Positions 11,961 to 22,155 of a DNA stretch of 64,000 nt are shown here, piece by piece. The number at the start of each line of letters is the position of its first letter. Position 1 is the stretch's first letter. Below the pieces are notes generated by a model that was given only the letters and a program-made list of their open reading frames with translations, was not told the origin of the DNA and ran no database searches. A program made the translations under genes and the position numbers. This DNA comes from Zanthoxylum bungeanum (Eukaryota; Streptophyta; Magnoliopsida; Sapindales; Rutaceae), in assembly GCA_019454045.1 (NCBI GenBank), contig SKCR01006519.1:496001-560000 (forward strand), read 5' to 3'.

Positions 11961-13436
11961 TGAGACTCGTGTGATACATGGAATATATAAGCCCGTTAAG
12001 GTTTTCATACAAGTCGACCCGTTATCATTTTAAATCATTCAATCATACTATTACGAGGTGCAAACTTATCCCAGATGAAAAAGGCCCAACAAGTTTACAC
12101 TTTTACGATAACATGGCTAAACAACTTCAAATGATAAAGGGCCTAAACACAAAACGGCCCATTGGCATTTTAGAAACTTTCGGCCAGATCGTCTAAGATA
12201 CATTCTTGTCCCAGTTTAAATGGCCCAACAAGCTTATACCTCATGACAAAAAGTCCAAATGAATGCAAATGATGATGGTCCTAAACACAAGCATAAAAGG
12301 GTGGCTCCTATGCGTCATACAACTATGGTTCACATATGGGTTTATAGGAGTATAGACAAAGGCTCCTGTCGGCAAAGAATTACCCACAACTAAGACTCCC
12401 CACTCAAGGGTTCGAGCGACCAAGTGATCGCACATTTTTTATACCTTAAGGTACGTGCCAACGAGTTATGATGTATGACTGACTGTCAAATGGATTTCCT
12501 ATCGAAGATTCCCCAGAGGGAGAGTGAAGCGAACTCTCTTAAATACCCTTGCCTCTTAGGCTCTTATCGCCTTGGTGACAAGAATAAACAATGGGTCCTC
12601 CAAATTAGTCCATCGCGGTAAGCTTCGGGTAAATGATTATCTACGTGCCTTCACAGCTTTTCCTTCAGCTATAGAAAGGTAGTGAATGAAGGGAGACACC
12701 AAACCATTACCTAACTCTAATAATGCCTTTGATTAAACCCCTTCAACCCATGGTAGACACGGTTAACTAAAACAAAAATCACAAATATTACAAGACATAA
12801 TTTCGGGGCCGATTTTCTTTCCCAAGTGGCGTCGCCAGACTGTAGGACACAGAAATTGACGACGATGTTCTAGGCTCGCAGCCTGGTCGGGAGTACGGTG
12901 TAGCCCACGGGGGACTAAACCGGAGAATAAAGGAGTCGCCACCCAGCGTGAACTGAGAAATGATTTAAGGCCGCACTCACCCCTCGCAAGGGAAGACCTC
13001 AAACCGTTAGGTTCAGAATGGTCTCTTACTTAGGCCACTTGTAATGAACGGATTTATGCTATAATATAACAAAGTCTACGCAACATAAATATGTAAGAAT
13101 AACCTACACTATGTTTCCATACATCCTATATCTAAGTTTTCATGCATAAAAGTAAATAAAATAAAAGCGAGCATACAATCCCATGAACACATCCGTGAAC
13201 GCTTCCTCAAGCTGTACGTGGAGTTGTATCCCAAGAACAGACCGCATTACCGTCCATTCGGATTCGGCTATGAAATTTACGTCTGGGTTTCCATTCGATA
13301 TACCACGAGAGACACCAAACCATTACCTAGCTCTAATAATGCCTTTGATTAAACCCCTTCAACCCATGGTAGACACGGTTAATTAAAACAAAAATCACAA
13401 ACATTACCAGACATAATTTCGGGGCTGATTCTCTTA
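11961..13436 (-). other. Leader of Ogre-like element 1
   Basis: Minus-strand leader between PBS and the deleted coding region. It matches the leader of Ogre-like element 2 (60749-61057 and 63150-64000) in order: the 'GGTTTGGTGTC' block, the 'CCCTCTGGGGAAT' block, the 'CGAACCCTTGA.TGGGGAG' block, and repeats of 'GGGCCATTTAAACTGGGACA' (here on the minus strand near 12206-12230). No gene. Part of it is included in a 615-bp tandem duplication. Confidence 0.6.
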
Positions 13437-13926
13437 TCCCAGTGGAGTCGCCAGCCTGTAGGACACAAAAATTGGTGACGATGTTCCAGGCTAGCGGCCT
13501 GGTTAGGAGTACGGTGTAGCCCGTGAGGGACTAAACTGGAGACTAAAGGAGTTGCCACCCAGCGTGAACTGGGAAATGATTTAAGGCCGCACTCACCCCT
13601 CACAAGGGAAGACCTCAAACCGTTGGGTTCAGAATGGTCTCTTACTTAGGCTACTTGTAATGAACGGATTTATGCGATAATATAACCAAGTCTACGGAAC
13701 ATACATACGCAAGAATAACCTACATCTAAGTTTGCATGCATCCTATATCTAAGTTTGCATGCATAAAAGTAAATGAAATAAAAGCGAGCACACAATCCCA
13801 TGAACACATGCATGAACGTTTCCTCAGGCGGTACGTGGAGTTGTATCCCAAGTACAGACCACACTACCATCCATTCGGATTCGGCTACGGAATTTACGTC
13901 TGGGTTTCCATCCGATATACCACGAG
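12697..13926 (-). repeat. 615-bp tandem duplication across the LTR/PBS junction
   Basis: 'GACACCAAACCATTACCTA' occurs at about 12697 and again at about 13312, and both are followed by the same series: leader, 'GGCGACTCC'-type PBS (minus strand), then the first 470 bases of the LTR up to 'GATATACCACGAGAG'. The right copy continues into the full LTR; the left copy stops and restarts. Two PBS sequences therefore exist, at about 12823-12839 and 13437-13453. Confidence 0.8.
13437..13453 (-). other. Primer binding site of Ogre-like element 1 (tRNA-Arg type)
   Basis: The minus strand reads TGGCGACTCCACTGGGA three bases after the LTR end. Published Ogre-type elements use a tRNA-Arg primer with this kind of PBS. 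The copy in the tandem duplication (12823-12839) has several changes. Confidence 0.65.
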
Positions 13927-16270
13927 AGGCAACACTCAATCATTAACCAAATGTTGACATACATGAACTATGATAATACATGTAACAATAATAACCGAAG
14001 AGACAAATATGCGAAATAACAAGGAAGATAAACAACACAAAATAAAAAATACGGAACAACAAAACAACAATAAATGAAAATTAAATGTAAAATAATAAAA
14101 GACTAATAATATGAAATAAATGCGGAATGATAAATATGTGACCAAAGAACTTGGCCGTTTTCAATATAGGACTTCGCATACCCAGTGGGACGTATTCCAC
14201 GTCCAACCAAGCATGCCGTGTCCGGGATAACAAAATAAAATATAACAAAGGGTGCCCTCAGGTCTTACCTTTTAAGTCGCTTCTCGGGAGTGCGTTGGGA
14301 CATCGCCAGAAGGGTTAGCATTTCCATTGTTTTTAATGGTTCACTGTTTTCTCTATTTTTGCATGTTGTTTTCGCTCGCTATTTTCAACAACCGTTTTCT
14401 CTCGCTGTTTTCTCTGTTTTCACTTACTATTTTTAGGCTATTTTCTGCGGTTTTATTCACTGTTTTGGGTTATTTTCTGGATCATTTTCAGTGACTGTAT
14501 TGCTCTTGGCTAAGGGCAATTTGCTTATTGTTTTGTTTTCGGTTTAGGGTTTTATTTGTGGCAGTGAAGGGGTCGGTTCACGTGGCCTTTCTCTTGTGCT
14601 GTGTGTCGGTGGGGGCTGCCTTTTTGTTTGGTTAGTGCGTGAGTTGGTTTGTGTGTAATAGCGCGTTAAGAGTGTGTTTGTCTGTGGAGTCGGTGTTGGC
14701 TGCCTGTGGAGCATGAGTGGTTGGTTTGAGTTTGTTATTGTTGTCGGTTTTTGGCATGGTGATTGTTGAATTTGTGCTTGGCATGGCAGATGGTGTTCGG
14801 TTAGCTTATTGGTTTCACATTTGGCTTCTGCATGTGTTAGTGTGTGGGTGTTGTGAGCAGTAGGGTTATTCTTTGCTTGGTGGGTTTGGTCTCTAGGTGA
14901 GGTGTGTGCCGTGAAGTTGTGTATATCCTAGTCTTTCACGATAATTGGCTTGGTTTAGGGTTTTATTTATTTATTTTGGTTCCAGCCGAGAGAGAGGATA
15001 ACAGAGAGTTAGAGTTGGTGGTTCTTTACTGTCGAGTTAGTGAGGGTGAGGGCCGTGAACTGGAGTCATTAGGGTTTATTCGCTTTGCCTTGGTGAAGTT
15101 CCGTGTGGACGTGGGGAGTGAGGAGGGAAGAGGCCGTAGAGTTATTAGAGTTTATATCCTTTGTGAAGTTGTCGAATGAGAGAGTGGTGTTGGTTTTGTT
15201 TTGGTGTCTTTTCCGAGTGTGTCAGGGAGAATGTGAGAGGCCTTAAGGTTTCTTTATTTTTCGTGTGTAGTTTCTGCCGTGAAAGAGAGAAGGAATTAGG
15301 GCCAAGGAAGAGAGGATGAGTTGTGGAGTCGATAGGGGTGAGAAGATGAAAGTCTTAGCATTTCATTATTTGGTGAGGCCGTGAGTGTCTTGGTAGGGTT
15401 TGTTGGTTGGTCGTGTAAGCGAGAGCGGAGGGAGAAGAGGTGGCCAATGAGAGCTGGGAACCGAGAGCTGCTAGGGTTTATTCGGTGTTTGTTTGTGAGA
15501 GAAGAGAGGGGAATGACTGCCGAATGAGCATTCAAGGGGAAAAAAGAAGAGATGAGAGAGGAAAGACGAGAGAGAGGGGGGGTGTGAGAGAGAGAAGGAG
15601 TTCTGCGCCGAGAGAACAGACACCTCTTAGGGTTTTGTTGTTTTTTGTGTTTTCTGAGTTATACCGTGAATAGTGAGCTCTCTCTAGGGGAAGGTTTTGG
15701 CTTATGGTCCTTTTTATAAGAGTGGGTTAGGGTTGTCCTTGTATGGGTAGGAAATGGAGATTGTGTGATCATGGGGAAGATTTAATTTGTTTGTTATAAG
15801 AAAATGATTTCATTAGTTTAGGAAGGTGATTTATTTAGTTTAGGAAGAGGATTTGTTCAATTTATGAAGGTGATTTGATTTGATTTATTTAATTTAGGCA
15901 TGTGATTTATTTAAATTAGGAAGGTGATTTATTTGGATTTGATTGGATTTAATTTGTGACATGTTTTTTAAGTTGTTGGATATTTTTGGATGAGATTTTA
16001 ATGAGCTTGATGGGCGTGTGGGATGGCTTCTTTGGTAGGCTTGGGCGTGTGGTTGGTGTAGGTTGCGGGGGTTTGGGCCGAGGATAATTTTTTTTAATAC
16101 AGAGATCCTATGAGCGAACTCGAGGCTAAGCAAACAAATTAAATCCAACAAGGTATTGATTTCTGAATTTTCCCTTCCGACGTCCGTTTCTTGCTACTTT
16201 CAAAACTTAAAGGGTAGTGCCTCCATACGAGGCTCGTCATCAGGTCTTATGCAAAAATACAATGCCTACG
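13457..16270 (-). mobile_element. Ogre-like element 1, 5' LTR
   Basis: About 2.81 kb, matching 6935-9721 over its whole length. On the minus strand it begins 'CGTAGGCATTGTATTTTTGC' (first base changed from the usual T) and ends '...GTGTCCTACA'. TATA-like 'CTTATAAAAA' on the minus strand lies near 15711-15720. Non-coding. Confidence 0.75.
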
Positions 16271-16876
16271 AGAACTCCTTCATGCTTCAGGTTTTCTACA
16301 GTTTTTCAAATATCTCAGATATATGAGTTTCATAAATGATTTTTCAAAAAGTTTTAAAGGAAAAAAAAATTGAATTATATTTTATAAGTTCATAAAGTAG
16401 TTTTATGTTTTTATTATTTGATACAAAGTTATTAATACTCTTTTCTGATTTTATAACTCCATTCACTGAGTTCTTAAGGACTCACCCCTACTCTTCAAGT
16501 TTTGCAAGATCTTTCAGCTGGTGAGCCGAAATCATCTCTTGGAGACATGGATCAAGGACAAGAGTACCGCTACATTCACTAGTTATGTTAGTCTATCATA
16601 TCAGACCTATATTCACATATAATGTAGCCCCATTTTGGTTTCTTTTTTATGTATGATAGCTGCATGATTTCTGATGTGTTTGTAAAGAATTAACCAGATT
16701 TATGTATACTTTTATTGTGATTCACGTATTAAGTCAGTTCTATGAAATTTGTGTATGCATATTGATCTGGTGACTAGGTTAAGAAATGAGTTTTTCTTTA
16801 GTAATAGAATGTGGCTTAATGATAGTGGAATCTGTTAACTGCCTATAACCTTCCCGGATTGGGGAAGTTATAATAT

Positions 16877-18343
16877 AACACTTGCATAAACCAAAATTGC
16901 AGTTCGACTTAAGTTTTTTTTCCCCTTTATTTAAAGGATAAAGTTAAAATTTGGCTGCAAAACCTTAGGTCAAGATCTATCAGAACATGGGATGATTTGC
17001 AAGAGTGATTTCTGTAAAAAATTCTTTCCCTATCATTGGAGAAGCTCCTTTAAGAGGAGAACTTTCTCACAAGAGTCGGGGGAAATACTTTACCAATGTT
17101 GGGAGAGATTTAAAGAAATGTTGAATATTTTTTCACACCACGGGTTTGAATTATAGAGGTTGGTTTCGTACTTTTACGAGGGTTTAACACCCAAGGTAGA
17201 CAAGTAGTAGAAATGATATTTAATGGTGAGTTTATGGACAAAAATCCTGAAGATGCACTAGATTACCTAGAACACATAACAAAAAGTGCACAATAATGAG
17301 ATACAGTTGGCACTTATAAGTCGTCTGTAAAACCACAATCATCTGGTAGAGGTATGTTTAACCTTAGGGAAGACCGTGACCTTTCTACTAAATATGCATC
17401 TCTATCTAAAAAAGTCGAGGCATTAGAAATGAGGAAGAGTGATCATGTCAAGTCAGTTCAAGAAGTCACGTGCCATATCTGTAATTCAAATGAACATGTC
17501 ACACAAGTTTACCCAACCTTGCCAACCCTGCTTGAATGTCTCCATAACCAAGTCAGTTCCATAAATACCTTCAAGCGACCAAATCCAAACCCATACTCTC
17601 GAACCTACAATTCTAGTTGGAGAAACCATTCAAACTTTTATTGGAGGACTGATAACCAAGCATAACAATTTCATCCTCCCCCCAAGTATACCGGAATTTC
17701 CAAAATTTCCAGAATTATGCACCATATGTCGCACCACCTAGAAACCCTTGAGAATATCTTATATATATTCATTGAGAAACAAGAAGCCATCAATAATCAA
17801 AATGTGCAAACATTGATTGGTGTGAAAGATACTTTCACTAAAATCATATATATACTGACCATTAATGAGAAAAGAAAGTTACCTGCACAACCACAGCCAA
17901 ATCCCAAGAGTCATCGAAACCCTCACGATGGTAGTTTTGGTAGTCAACACATAAACCAAGTCAAATCTGTTATTACTCTTTGCAGTGGTAAAGTCATCCA
18001 CAGACCTAATCTTGAACCTCGCGAAGGTAAGAATAAATCAGATTCAGAGGATAAGGAAGGGGTTGATGAACCATTACCTATCGTTGATGATAATAATTTT
18101 TCTCATATGCCTCCATTTCCTCAAGCATTAAAAATAAAGAAATTGAACCATTCCCCAGAGATATATGAAATATTCAAACAGGTAAAGGTCAATATTCCTT
18201 TGTTAGATGTCATCCAACATATACCATCTTATGCCAAATTTCGGAAAGACTTGTGCACCGTTAAAAGAAAACATCAATTAAGAAAGAAAGCTTTTCTAAA
18301 TAAAAAAGTATGGGGCATATCTTTTCAGCACAAAGGGCGTTAG
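16877..18343 (+). pseudogene. Alpha gag, middle and C-terminal parts
   Basis: Continuation of gag after the nested LTR. Recognisable in order: 'KIWLQNLRSRSIRTWDDLQE' (16940-17010), 'FNGEFMDKNPEDALDYLE' (about 17220), a zinc-knuckle-like 'CHICNSNEHVTQV' (near 17480), 'FKRPNPNPYSRTYNSSWRN' (near 17570), then an open frame 17717-18343 with 'VITLCSGKVI', 'MPPFPQALK' and 'VNIPLLDVIQHIPSYAKF'. This order is the Athila-type gag and gag-protease linker. Frameshifts and stops break it into at least four pieces, and it ends abruptly at 18343 where LTR sequence begins, so protease, RT and integrase are missing. Confidence 0.8.
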
Positions 18344-18344
18344 C

Positions 18345-19016
18345 CATGATTTATTTACAGCTATTTTTCAAATAATGGTGATTTAGAAAATAAATATTTT
18401 TCAAAATATGAGTTTTATATTTTTCGGGGCATGGAGGAAAAACCCACCCCGGTATGCAACTTGATTCAGAGATGGAATTAACGGATAGATAACATGTGCA
18501 CATATAGAGGACTGAGGGGACGGCGATATGTAACGCCCTCAGATCCTAGTACAAGGCTAGGGGATGGAGATATATAATGCCTCTAATTTCAGAGCTTGGG
18601 TGGTAGCATAGATCCTCACCCCTAGTTCTAGTTTGTGGCTTGGGGGGCAACGATACGTAACGCCCCAAAACCACCAATTTCATTGACACTAGTGGCATGC
18701 TTTAGGGGACAACAATACGCAACGTCCCATAGTCACGGATTTGCACTGCTGGCTCTAGTTAGGCGTATGAGGGGATGCTGATATGTAACGCCCTCGTACG
18801 TCAAGTTTTTAAGACACATATCAGATTTCAGACACTAGACTTTCAGAAAAAGAGTTTTCAGATATCAGATTTTCGGAAAATAGATTTTCAGAGAATAGAT
18901 TTCAGAAATGGTTTTCAAAAAGTAGTTTATCTGTTCAGTATTAGAGATTAAGAGGCTTATGGGATTAGTACGGTCTAACCCCTACTGGTAATATCTCTCG
19001 AATCAGGGATGTTACA
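18345..19016 (+). mobile_element. Tekay-type LTR fragment (3' part)
   Basis: Ends '...CAGGGATGTTACA', the standard end of this LTR family, and carries five copies of the repeat 'GGGG...GATAtGTAACGCCC' between 18510 and 18800. The 5' part of the LTR is missing. A second 3' fragment follows at once. No gene. Confidence 0.6.
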
Positions 19017-20288
19017 TGATCTTTCTTTTTCAAAGTTGATTTTAATTATTTGTTTGATTCGAGACTTATTTTTAAGCACTTTAGGGAGTTGGCTGAAATG
19101 ATTTCCATTTATTTTATTAATAAGAATGTTTTAGAAAATTTTGATTTAAAAAATATGACTTTGATGATTTTTAGAGGCATAGGGAAAGACCCACCTCAGT
19201 TGTTACTTATGGGAATTGACAGATATGGAATTGATGGTTACAAATGACATTTTCACACGTAGTTCATGGCTAGGGGGACAGTGATACGTAACGCCCCTAG
19301 ACCCTAGATTCAAGATCAAGTTGATAGCATTGATAAACACATATGGCTCTAGTTTAGTAGCTTGGGGGATGGCGATACGTAACACACCAAGGCCACTAGA
19401 TTTCAGTGCTAGTGGACAATGATTCGTAATATCCATAGACCATAGATTTGGGGACAGAATGGTGGCCTACATTGGGGGACAACAATGTGGCATGGATTTG
19501 CACGTATGGATCTAGTGTTATGGCTTAGGGGACGACAATACATAATGCCCCAAGATCAGTAGTTTAGTCCTATGGGGGGACAATGATACGTAACGTCCCC
19601 ATGTGTCAGATTTTCTACAAATATCACAGAGATATGATTTTCAGAAAAGATAGTTTTACGAAAGCATTTTGAAAGAGTAGTTTTATGAAAGACTTTTAGC
19701 AGAATGGTTTTATAAAAGAATTTTACAGAAAGAAAGAGTTTTCTGAAACGTTTCACAGAAAGAGATTGGCTTTCAGTTACGAAGGAGTTTTCAGAAACGA
19801 TCATCTTTCCTCCAAATGATTTTGATTTTTGAAAAAAAATTCATAAAGTATTTCAGTTTCTGTTTTCAACTGTCTAATCACTGGGTCGTTCAAACAATCT
19901 AACCTCATCACTCCCAATGTTTTTGTTTTGTAAGTTTACCCAGAGGAGAAGCTAGAGAGGATGGATATCGATGGAAATCACTAGGGTGTTGATTCCACCA
20001 AGTCTTGTATAGAGATTCAGCACTGTCAGTATCAAAGTAAATTTGCATGTCAGATATTAGATTGTATAAGTCATTGTAATGTACTAAAAGTGTGCATGAA
20101 TAGAGTTGTGAAGTGTAGTATTATTGAGTACACAATCAAGAGTAATAAGTTGCATTTCTTGTTTTGAGTTGGGCAATGGTCCATATGCATTAGTTTGTAT
20201 TTATGATGGGATTGGTAGTTAGTCAGAGGCTCAGGTGGATTGGCCAGCCTATTCTTTACAGGTAGTATCTCAGAGAAGGGATGCTACA
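19017..20288 (+). mobile_element. Tekay-type LTR fragment (second, longer)
   Basis: Homologous to 18420-19016 and to 6640-6934, ending '...AAGGGATGCTACA' at 20288. It holds about six copies of the 'GATACGTAACGCCCC' repeat (19270-19610). It joins alpha gag to the decayed LOG gene, so the loss of alpha pol probably happened at these LTR copies. No gene. Confidence 0.6.
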
Positions 20289-20340
20289 AAAAAATATGAC
20301 AGTCAAGTTTTAAGGATGTTATAAAAAGACGATGTCAGTC

Positions 20341-20617
20341 AAGAAATATTCACAGTGACATCATGGGTAAACTTTAACATTCACTGAAAACCCATTGGAC
20401 TACTTAATGTTGACCATTTTTTGATTTTCTTTTTGTATTTCTTGGGTTCATTTCGAAACCGGTAAAATATATCATCCTAACTGCAAGAAAAGCTGATGAA
20501 TTAATTGATGAACTCTTAGCTTATGAACTAAAAGTCGACCCTATTCTTTCCAAGTTGAACTGGTCTTATAACGATCGTGGCAAGAAACGTATATTGGACT
20601 TGGATCTTAATCTGTAA
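20341..20617 (+). pseudogene. Decayed LOG (cytokinin phosphoribohydrolase) remnant in alpha
   Basis: Reading through breaks, the protein text follows the C-terminal 100 residues of the intact LOG ORF at 51268-51921: 'QEIF', 'SWVNFNIH', an in-frame TGA where the intact gene has Q135, 'KPIGLLNVD', a one-base frameshift, 'FVFLGFISKP' with about six residues deleted, then an open 52-codon run that includes 'ELIDELLAYE' and 'DRGKKRILDLDLNL' before TAA at 20615. The N-terminal half, with the PGGxGTxxE motif, is missing because LTR sequence abuts on the left. The UTR that follows matches the one downstream of the intact gene ('CTAACTAGGT', 'TCTTCTAAACTCT', 'GACAATGTCTCA'). Decayed and not functional. 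Confidence 0.85.
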
Positions 20618-21893
20618 TTTTTCTTTTACATAGTCGTAGATTCAGTTGTCAATTCCACACTAACTAGGTGATGTCTTCTAAACTCTACTTCATCTTATTC
20701 AGACACTGGAGACAATGTCTCAATTTAGTTGGAGGAGGGAATAGTTGACTAGATAATTTTTATTTTATGTTTCATTGCTGTGTTTTTTTTTTTTTAAAAA
20801 TTTTCATTTTTGCTTTGTTGTTTTATTAAAAAAAATGTATTTTTATTTTGTATGTAAAAAAAAATTATTTTTGTTTTAATTTTGTTTTGTGTTTTTCAAA
20901 AAAAAAAACTACACACAAGCCAACAATAAATTTTTGACTAACGAAATGGAATTATTGTTCAAAGATGGCAATGTAAGGAATTTTCGTTCTTGAGACGCAT
21001 CTCAATGTATTCGTAACAAGTTATTTTTGTTTCTTTCCTTTTGAATTATTTAAATTTATGAATTCTCCATAATATTGATTAAATTTGATCTCCATATGCT
21101 CATTTGAGTGATATTATCAACTTACACTATAAAATATGATCGTGGGTTGTAAGTGGAAATTTTATAATATTTAGTTCTCTAGTTTGTTGGAGGTAACACC
21201 TCAAGACAGTGAAATTTGTATTTTTATTAAAAAAATAACGTGCTTTTACTTAGTAATCGAACATATTGCCACAGGAAGCAGTGATTGTTTGCGTAAAATG
21301 ATAGAGCTTGAGTTTGTAAAAAAAAAATGTTAATAAGTTCGATCTTGTGCCCTCTCTAACCCGAGCAATTAAGTCTGTATGGGTATTTTAACAATTTGTG
21401 CCCTAAGGCCAATTGATATGGGAGTCACTAGCCCAAAACTCATTACATGGGTTAAAGAGAGAGCTTAAGGAAATTAGACACTTCTTATTTTTAACATCTG
21501 AAATCTAGTTATTATGTTCAATTGGGCTTCTTAACATCTAGTGCCTTAAAGCCAACTGGTTTGGGAGTCACTGGCTCAAAGCTCGCAATAAAAACTGAAG
21601 ATGTATTTTTATTTAAAAAAAATTATTTTTATATTTATAAATAAATTTCCATTGCTAAAAAGGTGTGACGTCTAATATAATTTTAGGACAAAAATGTTAC
21701 CTGTGAATATTGTGGGCATAAGAAATTGATTGATATTTTATTTTATATGCGAATGGAAGAAGGGTAAAAAGTATATGAGAATTTACTTATTTGATTATTT
21801 ATAAAGAAAGAAAATAATTATTAAATTAGATAAGATTTTTTTTAAGTTTTTGCTTAAATTACTAGGGACTAGTAATAAACTGGTTTGAAGGTG
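20618..21893 (+). other. Alpha 3' UTR with hairpin doublet, no gene
   Basis: Contains the 'GGAGACAATGTCTCAATTTAG' type block followed by a purine stretch (about 20709-20745), A/T-rich spacer, and a diverged doublet at about 21360-21590: 'GCCCTAAGGCCAATTGATAT' and 'GCCTTAAAGCCAACTGGTTT', each followed by 'GGGAGTCACT' and a partly complementary 'CCAAA/TCAAA'. The same doublet is present in beta on the other strand. The 3' LTR begins at 21894 after 'TTTGAAGGTG', a weak purine tract. No open frame of interest. Confidence 0.55.
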
Positions 21894-22155
21894 TGATGAG
21901 TATTAAAAAGTGTAAATTAATAAAAGAGAAACTAATCATTTTACATTTAAAATGTCATTAATCCCCTTAATTTAGCACTTTTGTAAAATAATAATTAAAT
22001 TTATGATTTATATATTTTTACTGTGATTTTTATTTATTATGTAGGTGAAATAATAATTTGGATGCATAACTAGAAAAATGGATGTGACATTTGGATTTTG
22101 TAGGCCAGAAACTTAAAAGGACGTTCTAACAATGTACAATTTCGAAAATTCCAAC
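21894..22155 (+). mobile_element. Alpha 3' LTR, truncated
   Basis: 262 bases matching 2547-2810 with few changes (TGATGAGTATTAAAAAGTGT..., '...CGAAAATTCCAAC'). It is cut at 22156 by another LTR; the remaining LTR was not found on the far side. Confidence 0.7.

Larger units (their letters stand above)
6935..16270 (-). mobile_element. Ogre/Tat-like element 1 (non-autonomous, minus strand)
   Basis: Two long LTRs (6935-9721 and 13457-16270) in the same orientation flank 3.7 kb. The PBS lies to the left of the right LTR and a purine tract (read on the minus strand) lies to the right of the left LTR, so the element reads right to left. The internal part holds a leader, T-rich tracts, a 3' UTR and a 43-bp tandem array; no gag or pol coding is visible. 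The LTRs look more than 90 % identical by eye. It sits inside a Tekay-type LTR. A clear target duplication was not found. Confidence 0.75.
4758..16876 (+). mobile_element. Tekay-type gypsy LTR (solo), split by an Ogre-like insertion
   Basis: The LTR opens TGTAATGACTCG at 4758 and ends at about 16876 with 'CCCGGATTGGGGAAGTTATA', the degraded form of the usual '...GATGTTACA' end. Flanking 5-bp duplications ATGTA (4753-4757) and ATATA (16877-16881) differ by one base. Removing it joins the two halves of alpha gag. Its own sequence is 4758-6934 plus 16271-16876, about 2.8 kb; the rest is the Ogre-like element. It contains copies of the 'GATATGTAA' hairpin repeat near 6776-6934. No coding region was found. 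Confidence 0.6.
2547..22155 (+). mobile_element. Alpha: degraded Athila-like gypsy element with nested insertions
   Basis: Bounded by a 5' LTR (2547-3847) and the start of a 3' LTR (21894-22155), both opening TGATGAGTATTAAAAAGTGT. Internal parts in order: PBS, leader, gag (4493-4757, 16877-18343), fragments of a Tekay-type LTR where pol should be, a decayed LOG gene (20341-20617), and a 3' UTR with a 'GACAATGTCTC' block, a purine-rich stretch and a doublet of hairpins. Reverse transcriptase, RNase H and integrase are gone. The element was interrupted inside gag by a Tekay-type LTR that is itself split by an Ogre-like element, and its 3' LTR is cut at 22156 by another LTR. Confidence 0.7.

Noticed and set aside
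12763..13618. Recurrent minus-strand ORFs beginning M-R-S-S-L-[AV]-R-G-E-C (6899-7096, 12763-13002, 13379-13618)
   Set aside because: They recur only because the LTR end and PBS region recur; they overlap the PBS and are open in short stretches with no known family.
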